A DNA stretch of 64,000 nucleotides from Azoarcus sp. (GTDB taxonomy: Bacteria; Pseudomonadota; Gammaproteobacteria; Burkholderiales; Rhodocyclaceae). The notes beneath the pieces are model-generated. The model saw only the letters and a program-made list of their open reading frames with translations, did not search any database and was not told the origin of the DNA. The stretch covers positions 1 to 64,000 of the forward strand of contig JAUVVG010000009.1 of the NCBI GenBank assembly GCA_030604735.1, given 5' to 3'. This document shows positions 55,867 through 64,000 of this stretch, piece by piece (within the stretch, counting starts at the first letter, position 1; every line of letters begins with the position of its first letter). The position numbers were made by a program, and so were the translations under genes.

Positions 55867-57252
55867 ATGAGCGTCCGCTTCGGGCTGACCCGACGTATCG
55901 TTACAGCTTTCGTGCTGATGAGTGTCGCGGTGGCCGGGCTCTTCTCGATCTCGGTCAAGCTGGCGGTCGACTATGTCGAGATCAGGCTGATGTCGGAGTC
56001 GATGAACCGACACCTGGACTTCATACTCGGCGAGACCGATCAAAACACGCTGTCGTCGCTGAACCTCGGCCCCGACATGAAGCTTTTCCGGACCCGCCAC
56101 GGCGACGACACGGATTTGCCGATCTTTCTGCACGGGCTGGAACCCGGATTTCATGAGTACGAGCAGCGTCCCGACGCGTATCACATCCTGGTCCGCGAGG
56201 ATGAGCATGGCGAGCGTTACCTGCTGGTCCTGGACCAACGCGATTTCGAACAACGCGAGAACCAACTGCAGGCCATCGTCGCAGGCGGCTTCTTGCTGTG
56301 TCTGATCGCCGCCTGGGTGCTGGGGCGACTTCTGGCACGGCGGGTCATCGCCCCGGTGGTGCGGCTATCCGGCCAGGTCCAGCACCGCGATCAACTGCTT
56401 GCGCTCGCTCCGCCGCTCGCTCCGGATTATGCCGACGACGAGGTGGGCAAGCTCGCCATGGCCTTCGACACGACGCTCGGTCGCCTCCGTGAAACCCTTG
56501 CACGCGAAAAGCTATTCACCAGCGACGTCAGTCACGAACTGCGTACCCCGCTGATGGTGATCGCCAGTTCCTGCGAATTGCTGCTGGAGCAATCCGATCC
56601 GGGTGACCCGCGTACCCGCACGATCGAACGCATCGCTCGCGCCAGCCGCGAGATGCAGGAACTGGTCGAGACCTTTCTTCAACTCGCACGCGGAGGCGAG
56701 CGATCCAGCGGCCAGGCCAATCGAACGGCGGCGCTAGTGGAGATTGCCGAAGCCCAGATGCGACGCTGGCAAGCCGACGCGAAGACGCGCGGGCTAACGC
56801 TCGAACTGGTGATCGAAGGCGAGGTCCAGGACGAATTGACTGGTCGCAGTACTGCCATCGGACCCATCGAACCGACCGAGCCCCGACACCATGCAGCCCA
56901 TGGCAACCACGTTGGCCTGAGTGAGCACTACCCGGTCGCCCCGCTCTCGACCATTCTCTCGAATCTGTTGCGCAATGCGATCCATTACACCGACCGAGGT
57001 TTCGTCCGGCTCGTACTGCGACCGGGCGGCATCAGCGTCATCGACTCCGGCGTGGGTATTCCGGCCGAGATCCAGGCGCGCGTCTTCGAAGCCTTCGTCC
57101 GCGGCAGTGAAAGCCGGGGCGACGGCGTCGGCATCGGTCTGTCCCTGGTGAGGCGCATCTGCGACAGCCAGGGGTGGACGGTCAACCTGAATACGCCGGC
57201 CGAAGGCGGATGCGAGTTCAGAGTCGAATTGATGAAGCAGCGGTCGGAGTGA
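55867..57252 (+). CDS. Sensor histidine kinase
   Basis: Membrane sensor kinase of 461 residues. Two membrane segments (IVTAFVLMSVAVAGLFSISV; IVAGGFLLCLIAAWVLGRLL) flank a periplasmic region of about 120 residues. A short HAMP-like linker (RRVIAPVVRLSGQVQHR) precedes the dimerisation helix with phospho-His223 in TSDVSHELRTPLMVI. The ATPase domain has LSTILSNLLRNAIHYT (N-box), VIDSGVGIPAEIQARVFEAF (G1) and GVGIGLSLVRRICDSQGW (G2). Between the two lies an unusual linker rich in Pro/Thr/His/Gly (about residues 320-360). The partner is the response regulator 6 bases upstream. Confidence 0.92.
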   Translation: MSVRFGLTRRIVTAFVLMSVAVAGLFSISVKLAVDYVEIRLMSESMNRHLDFILGETDQNTLSSLNLGPDMKLFRTRHGDDTDLPIFLHGLEPGFHEYEQRPDAYHILVREDEHGERYLLVLDQRDFEQRENQLQAIVAGGFLLCLIAAWVLGRLLARRVIAPVVRLSGQVQHRDQLLALAPPLAPDYADDEVGKLAMAFDTTLGRLRETLAREKLFTSDVSHELRTPLMVIASSCELLLEQSDPGDPRTRTIERIARASREMQELVETFLQLARGGERSSGQANRTAALVEIAEAQMRRWQADAKTRGLTLELVIEGEVQDELTGRSTAIGPIEPTEPRHHAAHGNHVGLSEHYPVAPLSTILSNLLRNAIHYTDRGFVRLVLRPGGISVIDSGVGIPAEIQARVFEAFVRGSESRGDGVGIGLSLVRRICDSQGWTVNLNTPAEGGCEFRVELMKQRSE

Positions 57253-57326
57253 TCTTCACACCACTTTGACGTTGACGCGACAAGGGCATCACGGAGGGTT
57301 TCTTATCGTGACCGGGTGATCCACTC

Positions 57327-58034
57327 ATGGAATGCCCGATGTCGTCCAAACCCAACGCACCGATCCAACTGCCGTTCTCGGACAAGTACAGCCAGCCTCA
57401 CGCCCTCGCCTACTTTCGCAAACACCAGGACGGATTGGCCCGACGCCTGTCCCACTGGCGCGACCTGCAGATCGCACGCAAGGCCCTGCGCATGGCTGGC
57501 GACCCGACCCTGGTCCTGGACCTGCCCTGTGGGGCCGGCCGCTTCTGGCCCATGCTCGCCGAACAACCGAACCGGGTGATCATCGCCGCAGACAACTCGG
57601 CAGCGATGCTGGACGTCGCACGCAACGCGCACTCCGTCACCATCCTGCAACGTGTTCGCACCCTCCAGACCTCGGCATTCGACATCGATCTGCCGGATCA
57701 GTCGGTCGACTCGATCTTCTGCATGCGTCTGCTCCACCACATCGGGGAATCCGGACATCGACTGTCGATGCTGCGCGAATTCCATCGGGTCACGCGCGAC
57801 ACGGTCATCGTTTCACTGTGGGTAGACGGCAACTACAAGGCCTGGAAGCGCAAACGACTCGAGGCAGAGCGCAACCGACGCGAACAGCGCGGCTACCAGA
57901 ACCGCTTCGTCATCGCGCAAGCCGTGGTCGAACAGGAGTTCCGCGACGCCGGCTTCGACATAGTGGGTCATCTCGACTTCATTCCGTATTACGCGATGTG
58001 GCGGACCTACGTCCTCAAGCGCGCGGAGCAATAG
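57327..58034 (+). CDS. Class I SAM-dependent methyltransferase
   Basis: A 235-residue Rossmann-type methyltransferase. Motif I is LVLDLPCGAGRFWPML, motif II IIAADNSAAMLDVA, then TSAFDIDLPDQSVDSIFCMRLLHHIGE (motif IV region), and a basic loop KRKRLEAERNRREQRGYQNRF before the C-terminal strand. The general pattern resembles UbiE/arsenite-type small-molecule methyltransferases; substrate unknown. It lies between the two-component pair and leuA. Two starts are possible (57327, 57339); neither has a strong ribosome site. Confidence 0.83.
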   Translation: MECPMSSKPNAPIQLPFSDKYSQPHALAYFRKHQDGLARRLSHWRDLQIARKALRMAGDPTLVLDLPCGAGRFWPMLAEQPNRVIIAADNSAAMLDVARNAHSVTILQRVRTLQTSAFDIDLPDQSVDSIFCMRLLHHIGESGHRLSMLREFHRVTRDTVIVSLWVDGNYKAWKRKRLEAERNRREQRGYQNRFVIAQAVVEQEFRDAGFDIVGHLDFIPYYAMWRTYVLKRAEQ

Positions 58035-58043
58035 AACAACGCC

Positions 58044-58073
58044 TTGCATTTTTCGGAATCACGGGTTTATAGT
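58044..58073 (+). promoter_or_regulatory. Sigma-70 promoter upstream of leuA
   Basis: TTGCAT (58044-58049), an 18-base spacer and TATAGT (58068-58073). Transcription would start near 58080, which coincides with the ATG of the 29-codon Leu-rich frame. Confidence 0.6.
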
Positions 58074-58079
58074 CCCCCT

Positions 58080-58169
58080 ATGAACCCTGAACGCGACTAC
58101 CTCTTCGTTACGTTCCTGTTGGCAGCCGGCCTCCTACTGCTTGGTCCGCTGCTGCGCCCCGCGCGCTAA
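58080..58169 (+). CDS. Candidate leucine-rich leader peptide of leuA
   Basis: A 29-codon open frame ending in TAA. It contains the run [15 protein letters not shown] with four consecutive Leu codons using four different codons (CTC, CTA, CTG, CTT), including the CTA codon that is rare in GC-rich genomes. There is no ribosome site and the promoter start falls on or near its ATG, so translation might be leaderless. A 9-bp hairpin lies 29 bases after the stop, before leuA. Together this resembles Leu-codon attenuation; the frame could also be a tiny membrane protein or chance. Confidence 0.45.
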   Translation: MNPERDYLFVTFLLAAGLLLLGPLLRPAR

Positions 58170-58198
58170 ACATTCACACTCCCCTTCGTCCATTCCTC

Positions 58199-58221
58199 CC
58201 ACCTGCGTATCGCGCAGGTGG
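58199..58221 (+). promoter_or_regulatory. Attenuator-like hairpin before leuA
   Basis: CCACCTGCG - TATCG - CGCAGGTGG, a perfect 9-bp stem, followed by TCTTCG (a weak T-tail). It lies between the Leu-rich frame and leuA. CTGCG inside the frame (58152-58156) could pair with CGCAG of the 3' arm as an antiterminator, but this is only five bases and speculative. Confidence 0.5.
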
Positions 58222-58266
58222 TCTTCGCGTATCCACGTTCCCCGACCCTATCGCTGGAGAGACACG

Positions 58267-59802
58267 ATGAACGACCATCTGATCATTTTCGACACTACCC
58301 TGCGCGACGGCGAGCAAAGCCCCGGCGCCTCGATGACCCGTGACGAGAAGCTGCGCATCGCACGCCAGCTCGAACGCATGCGGGTGGACGTGATCGAGGC
58401 CGGTTTCCCGGCCGCCTCCAACGGCGACTTCGAATCGGTCCACGCGATCGCCGAGGCGATCAAGGAGTCGACCGTCTGCGGTCTTGCCCGCGCCAACGAG
58501 AACGACATCCGTCGTGCCGGCGAAGCGATCAAGCCCGCCCCGCTCGGCCGCGTCCACACCTTCATCGCGACCAGCCCGATCCACATGGAGAAGAAGCTGC
58601 GGATGAGCCCGGACCAAGTGGTCGAACAGGCGATCAAGGCGATCGGCTGGGCCCGCGAGTACACCGATGATGTCGAGTTTTCCGCCGAAGATGCCGGCCG
58701 TTCCGAACTGGACTTTCTGTGTCGCATCTTCGAGGAAGTCATCAAGGCCGGCGCGACCACGATCAATGTGCCCGACACGGTTGGCTACAACGTGCCCGAA
58801 CAGTTTTCCCACACCATCCGCCAGCTGATGGAGCGGGTGCCGAACTCGGACAAGGTGATCTGGTCGGTGCATTGCCATAACGACCTCGGCCTGGCGGTGG
58901 CGAACTCGCTCGCGGCGGTGATGAGCGGTGCCCGCCAGGTCGAATGCACGATCAACGGACTCGGCGAGCGCGCCGGCAATGCTGCGCTCGAGGAGATCGT
59001 GATGGCGGTCCGAACCCGTCGCGACGTGTTCCAGTGCGATACCCGGATCGACACCACCCAGATCGTGCCAGCGTCCAAGCTGGTTTCCGGGGTCACCGGC
59101 TTCCCGGTCCAGCCCAACAAGGCGATCGTCGGCGCGAACGCGTTCTCGCATGAATCAGGCATCCATCAGGACGGCGTCCTCAAGCATCGCGAGACCTACG
59201 AGATCATGCGTGCCGAAGACGTGGGCTGGGGCGCGAACAAACTCGTGCTGGGCAAGCACTCGGGCCGCAACGCCTTCAGGACCCGCCTGCAGGAGATCGG
59301 CATCATGGTCGAGTCGGAAGACCACCTCAACCATGCCTTCGCCCGCTTCAAGGAGCTTGCCGACAAGAAGCACGAGATCTTCGACGAAGACCTTCACGCG
59401 ATGATGAGCGACGAGATCGTCACCCCGGAACAGGAACACTTCCGGCTGGTGTCGTCGCGTTTCCATTCAGAGACCGGCGAAACCCCTGAAGCCGAGATCA
59501 CGCTGGTCGCAGGCGGACGCGAAACCCGGGTCAGTGCCGAGGGGTCCGGCCCGGTGGACGCAGCCTTCAAGGCGATCGAGTCGGTTGCCGCCAGCGGCAC
59601 CGAGCTGCTGCTCTACTCGGTCAACGCGATCACGACCGGCACCGATGCCCAGGGCGAGGTCACCGTGCGCCTCGCCAAGGACGGCAAGGTCGTCAACGGT
59701 CAGGGCGCAGACACCGACATCATCGTCGCCTCGGCCAAGGCCTACATCAATGCGCTGAACAAGCTGCACGCCAATACCGTACGACTCAATCCGCAGGTCT
59801 GA
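58267..59802 (+). CDS. leuA: 2-isopropylmalate synthase
   Basis: Condenses acetyl-CoA with ketoisovalerate, first committed step to leucine. The 511-residue protein begins [20 protein letters not shown], the DRE-TIM metallolyase signature, then [46 protein letters not shown]-type [18 protein letters not shown] and [18 protein letters not shown]. The C-terminal LeuA regulatory domain (residues about 395-510) includes [17 protein letters not shown] and is the leucine-feedback site. GGAG lies seven bases before ATG 58267. Confidence 0.97.
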   Translation: MNDHLIIFDTTLRDGEQSPGASMTRDEKLRIARQLERMRVDVIEAGFPAASNGDFESVHAIAEAIKESTVCGLARANENDIRRAGEAIKPAPLGRVHTFIATSPIHMEKKLRMSPDQVVEQAIKAIGWAREYTDDVEFSAEDAGRSELDFLCRIFEEVIKAGATTINVPDTVGYNVPEQFSHTIRQLMERVPNSDKVIWSVHCHNDLGLAVANSLAAVMSGARQVECTINGLGERAGNAALEEIVMAVRTRRDVFQCDTRIDTTQIVPASKLVSGVTGFPVQPNKAIVGANAFSHESGIHQDGVLKHRETYEIMRAEDVGWGANKLVLGKHSGRNAFRTRLQEIGIMVESEDHLNHAFARFKELADKKHEIFDEDLHAMMSDEIVTPEQEHFRLVSSRFHSETGETPEAEITLVAGGRETRVSAEGSGPVDAAFKAIESVAASGTELLLYSVNAITTGTDAQGEVTVRLAKDGKVVNGQGADTDIIVASAKAYINALNKLHANTVRLNPQV

Positions 59803-59827
59803 GCGGCGCATCGCGACCCACTCCATC

Positions 59828-59906
59828 CGAGTCTGCACAGGGCTTGCTCCTGTGCAGACTCGCAACACCCATAGCACCGAAAGCGCCCGCTCATGACCGG
59901 GCGCTT
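59828..59906 (+). terminator. Tandem terminator-like hairpins after leuA
   Basis: First, a 14-bp perfect stem at 59828-59841 and 59849-59862 (CGAGTCTGCACAGG with a seven-base loop). Second, AAGCGCCCG - CTCATGAC - CGGGCGCTT at 59881-59906. Neither has a long T-run, but their position and strength suit transcription termination. The remaining bases to 60028 show no gene. Confidence 0.7.
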
Positions 59907-60028
59907 GAGTTCAGGCCCCTGCTGCCGTCGAACCCGTCCATCCGCCTATTTGCATCGGCTGACTTAGGTTCATCCTGCGCAGTCAAGGTCTGGTCCCTCA
60001 CCAAACAGCATGACGAACTCGCGATAGG

Positions 60029-60984
<956 letters not shown>

Positions 60985-61072
60985 TCACAATCCATGGCGT
61001 TTGCGGGCCCGACATTATAAACACGCCCCTGTCGGCATTGCGCCCGACCGTCTCAGGTCGCAGAATCCGGGC

Positions 61073-62401
61073 ATGACACCCCGTCCCGAAAGTCGTCGAA
61101 AGCGCATCGCGGCCTACATGGCCAGGCCGGACAACCGCATCCTCGCGCTGCGAGATTTCGCCTTGCTGCTGGTCGAGCGCTTCATCCACACCCGCTGCCC
61201 CCAGGTCGCCGGCAGCCTGACCTTCACCACCTTGCTAGCGATCGTGCCGCTGCTGACGGTCTCGATCGTGCTGTTCTCGAACTTTTCGGCCTTCTCGGAA
61301 CTCGGGCTGGCGTTGAGCACGTTTCTGCAGAACAACGTGCTTCCCGAAGCAGCCAGTCAGATCGCGACCTACGCCTTCGAGTTCTCGGAAAAGGCAACCA
61401 ATCTCACCCTGATCGGCACCTTCATGCTGATCGTGACCGTGCTGCTCCTCCTTCACACCATAGACGATGTCTTCAACGACATCTGGGGCGTACGCCATGC
61501 GCGCCCCCTGCTGACCCGGATCACGGTCTATTGGGTGGCGCTGACCCTCGGCCCGATTGCGTTCGCAGGCAGTATTTTCGCGACCGGCCAGTTGGTCGCC
61601 ACCTCGATCGAGTTCATGGGCGAGTCGATTCCGACCCGTACCCTCACCAGTACCATTGTCCCGCTCGGCCTGCTCGGCACGATACTGAGTTTTCTCTATT
61701 TCGCCGTCCCCAATCACCCGGTCAAAGCCTGGCATGCGCTGATCGGAGGTTTCAGCGCGGCGGTCGCATTTCTTTCGATGCAGAAGCTGTTCGGGCTGTT
61801 CATTGCAATGGCGCCGACCTATACCCTGGTCTATGGCGCTTTTGCCGCGCTGCCGATCTTTCTGGTGTGGTTATACGCCTCATGGGTGGTGGTTTTGCTG
61901 GGCGCGATCCTGGCCGCCACCTTCCCCGAATATTTCGAGCGCAAGCGCACGGTGCGTGCCTTCCCGGGCGATCGGGCGTGGGCGACACTGAACATGCTCC
62001 TGCTCCTGGCCGACAAGCTGGACCATGGCGAAACGACACCGTTCGATGCACTGCGGGACCGCGCCAGCACCAGTAGCGATCAGACCGAAGTCCTGCTGGG
62101 CGAAATGCGCGAGGCCGGCTGGGTGACCCGCTGCGAGGATGAGACATGGGTGCTGACCCGCCACCCATCCCAAATCAAGCTGACCGACATTCTCCAGCGC
62201 TTCGCGCTTTCGCCGCGGCAGTGGCTGGCCGCGGCCGACAGTGACCCGGCGTCAGCCCGGGCCGCGGGGTGCATCCTGTCCGGATTCGATCTGTCCGACA
62301 TGAGTCTCGCCGAACTTCATGCGACCCGGCGCGAGGAACCGCCACCGCCGCAGCAACACCCCTACAACAAGGCCGCATCCGGACAGGGTCAGATCGGATA
62401 G
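61073..62401 (+). CDS. yihY: YihY/BrkB-family membrane protein
   Basis: A 442-residue inner-membrane protein of the YihY (BrkB, formerly RNase BN-like) family. The membrane core has CPQVAGSLTFTTLLAIVPLLTVS, LLLLHTIDDVFNDIWGVRHARPL, and FAVPNHPVKAWHALIGGFSAAVAF, with six or so hydrophobic segments up to about residue 290. A soluble C-terminal winged-helix-like part follows: LADKLDHGETTPFDAL, VLLGEMREAGWVTR. Function is unsettled in the family; it is not an RNase. The start at 61073 is chosen by homology; its 3' end overlaps the converging neighbour by 13 bases. Confidence 0.9.
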   Translation: MTPRPESRRKRIAAYMARPDNRILALRDFALLLVERFIHTRCPQVAGSLTFTTLLAIVPLLTVSIVLFSNFSAFSELGLALSTFLQNNVLPEAASQIATYAFEFSEKATNLTLIGTFMLIVTVLLLLHTIDDVFNDIWGVRHARPLLTRITVYWVALTLGPIAFAGSIFATGQLVATSIEFMGESIPTRTLTSTIVPLGLLGTILSFLYFAVPNHPVKAWHALIGGFSAAVAFLSMQKLFGLFIAMAPTYTLVYGAFAALPIFLVWLYASWVVVLLGAILAATFPEYFERKRTVRAFPGDRAWATLNMLLLLADKLDHGETTPFDALRDRASTSSDQTEVLLGEMREAGWVTRCEDETWVLTRHPSQIKLTDILQRFALSPRQWLAAADSDPASARAAGCILSGFDLSDMSLAELHATRREEPPPPQQHPYNKAASGQGQIG

Positions 62402-63927
62402 GGGTCGATCTCGAACTGGAACAACTCGATATTGGCGGTCTGCATGTCCAGGCTGAGCACCCGGCCCTGCGCGACATACAAATGTTCACCCTCGCGAAGC
62501 AGCACGAAGCGACGCGAGCCGCAGCTGCCTGCCGGGACGATGATCGCCTGGCTGCGACGCTCGCCGTGGGGCGGCAGCAACAGAGCCGGCACCGGGGCCG
62601 CCGGCATGCCACCCCGAAAGCCCACCGAGACGGCGATGCAACCTTCGGCCACCACCTGCAGGCCGAGTTCGACTTCGTCCGCCTTGTCATTGCGCAACCA
62701 TCGGACGATGCAGATCGTCCAGGGTTCTCCCAACCCCCGGCGCAGCGCGAGTGCCATCCCCGCGCTCAACACACCCTCCACACCCCCGACACTGATGATC
62801 GCGTAACCGCCCGGGCTCTCATTATGTACCCGCCACTCGGTAATCGGCTTGGCGGCGACACCACTGCGATGCATGCGCCAGATCTCACGCAAGCCCTGGC
62901 AGACCTGCACGGTATAACCCTTGGGTCGACGCGGAAGACTGCGCGAGGCGGGCATGGTCCAGCCATCGCGCATGCGCCGCAACATCGACAAGACCTCGAC
63001 CGGGGTCAGGCCCAGCGGCAAACCGGATGTTTCCGGCTCGAGCAAATCGTCATCACGTTCGAGCCCGACCACTTCGGCCTCACCGATACGGGTCTCGAGC
63101 CAGTCGATCTGCTCACCCGCCCGCCTGGCCAGACCCAGCGCCCTGAAGTAGATGAGCTCGTCGCCCAGGCGGGGCGCCTTGCGAATCTGCGCAACGGGTG
63201 GACCTGCGCTGGTCAAATCGATCCAGAACACCGCACTGACCGGCTGGATCGGGCGGGACGACAACTCGGCCGCACCGGCGACCACGTCGAGATAATCGAA
63301 CAGCCAACTGAGCTCCCTCGCAGTCATGCTTTCGGGTTGAAGCACCGAGATCGCGATCAGCCGCTTGTAGTGCGCCAGCGCGGAGGCGAGCCGCCCGGCT
63401 TCACCTGCCGGGTCGTTCGGCAGCGCAATCCCCTCGCCCGACTGTCCCAGGTCGCGGAAAAGGTGATTCGCGAGACGCCATAGCGCCGCAGGAGGCTCGA
63501 TGCCGCCCATCGCGGAAACCAGCGCGGTTTCAGCAAGCAGACGCATCGCCTGATCAAGCGTTTCAGCCCTGGCCTCGGGCGCTGCTGACACATCCCGCTC
63601 CAACAAGGCGGCCTGGAACGAGACGACTCCCAACAGCGCCTCGACCAAGGTCATTACGCCCTCGTGCAAGCTGTGCGGCAGCGGCAGCGAATACGCCAGC
63701 AGACGTGGGCGGAACCGATCCGAGACATCGCGCGCCCGGGCGTAGAACAAGCCGGACAGCTCGCTCGGCACCTTGCCCCCCCCGGACAACAGCGCGCCCG
63801 CTGCACCGGCGTGGGCATGCAGCGTGCTCAGGTCCGTGTCGCAATCGTCGGCGGGCTCGGCGACCAGCCAGGCGAGCAGCTGCGGCAATTGCCTGTCGGG
63901 CGGCGGTAGATCAGGCATCGATGGCAT
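62389..63927 (-). CDS. 512-residue protein of unknown function with a PilZ-like C-terminal region
   Basis: I do not recognise the family. The first 200 residues are mainly helical and Ala/Leu-rich (SLPHSLHEGVMTLVEALLGV, LDQAMRLLAETALVSAMGG). The middle has a charged region RLGDELIYFRALGLARRAG and a short acidic-basic segment LERDDDLLEPETSG. The C-terminal third is beta-rich: WRVHNESPGGYAIIS, GEPWTICIVRWLRNDKADEVELGLQVVAEG, the arrangement N.S..G......G..V.LG of PilZ-type domains, but the N-terminal RxxxR motif that binds c-di-GMP is only weakly seen. Conceivably a betaproteobacterial conserved hypothetical. Convergent with yihY. Confidence 0.6.
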   Translation of the reverse strand: MPSMPDLPPPDRQLPQLLAWLVAEPADDCDTDLSTLHAHAGAAGALLSGGGKVPSELSGLFYARARDVSDRFRPRLLAYSLPLPHSLHEGVMTLVEALLGVVSFQAALLERDVSAAPEARAETLDQAMRLLAETALVSAMGGIEPPAALWRLANHLFRDLGQSGEGIALPNDPAGEAGRLASALAHYKRLIAISVLQPESMTARELSWLFDYLDVVAGAAELSSRPIQPVSAVFWIDLTSAGPPVAQIRKAPRLGDELIYFRALGLARRAGEQIDWLETRIGEAEVVGLERDDDLLEPETSGLPLGLTPVEVLSMLRRMRDGWTMPASRSLPRRPKGYTVQVCQGLREIWRMHRSGVAAKPITEWRVHNESPGGYAIISVGGVEGVLSAGMALALRRGLGEPWTICIVRWLRNDKADEVELGLQVVAEGCIAVSVGFRGGMPAAPVPALLLPPHGERRSQAIIVPAGSCGSRRFVLLREGEHLYVAQGRVLSLDMQTANIELFQFEIDPYPI

Positions 63928-64000
63928 CTTTTCCGGGTTATCCTCGCATTCTATTCAGTTGTACCGGTCAGCGGTACTCGCTCAGGATAGGATGGAAGCG
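63928..64000. other. Upstream region at the window edge
   Basis: Seventy-odd bases upstream of the unknown gene. A GTACCGGTCAGCGGTAC inverted arrangement (GTACC...GGTAC) is present at 63961-63977; no gene is visible before the edge. Confidence 0.3.

Overview
The window is a GC-rich bacterial chromosome segment that looks like a betaproteobacterium, most probably of the Rhodocyclales/Zoogloeaceae type (Azoarcus, Thauera, Aromatoleum and relatives). This is inferred from gene order: purM facing a permease-hda-HAD-pcnB-folK-dNK-panB-panC run, and ilvB-ilvH-ilvC-pssA leading to leuA. No rRNA, CRISPR array, prophage or intact insertion sequence was seen. There is one tRNA (Ser, anticodon GCT).

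Layout. (1) 1-9.9 kb is a leftward catabolic operon: FAH-family hydrolase, cupin, extradiol-type VOC dioxygenase, RutE-like reductase, a complete TRAP transporter (dctP-dctQ-dctM), a YciI protein, an NTF2-like protein and a CoA-acylating semialdehyde dehydrogenase cut by the window edge. A TetR regulator is encoded divergently. The operon has a near-consensus sigma-70 promoter with a 19-bp palindrome over its start, which is a textbook repressor site. The substrate is unknown. (2) 10-15.3 kb holds glycerate kinase, small metabolic genes, an AEC carrier, a thioesterase, and a decay zone of AEC and LysR fragments beside tRNA-Ser. (3) 15.3-26.4 kb is housekeeping: lysC, a small HTH protein, queD, a desaturase, a PLD nuclease coupled to an rRNA methyltransferase, DUF3108, purN, mutL, a YqaA-like protein. 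(4) 26.7-35.1 kb has a Cache-GGDEF cyclase, miaA, an unknown polytopic protein and an RND pump with its adaptor. (5) 35.2-44.3 kb has purM, permease, hda, HAD, pcnB, folK, deoxynucleoside kinase, panB, panC and a CBS protein. (6) 44.4-50.4 kb has pepN, a tandem Usp, and a translationally coupled leftward set: ECF-type sigma factor, DUF3619, DUF3106, then RDD and a reading frame broken by an in-frame TGA. (7) 50.5-59.9 kb is the branched-chain block ilvB-ilvH-ilvC, pssA, a two-component pair, a methyltransferase and leuA. leuA is preceded by a promoter, a 29-codon Leu-rich frame and a hairpin that together resemble an attenuator. (8) 60-64 kb holds DUF2069, wrbA, a YihY/BrkB protein and a 512-residue unknown protein.

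How they work together: ilvBHC and leuA make valine, isoleucine and leucine; panB and panC make pantothenate from the same ketoisovalerate; purM and purN serve purine synthesis; hda, mutL and dNK serve replication, repair and nucleotide supply. The most novel-looking elements are the TetR-controlled operon, the leuA leader, the sigma-DUF3619-DUF3106 unit with a probable CTG start, and the TGA-interrupted frame. All functions here are read from sequence and remembered family features; no database search was run.
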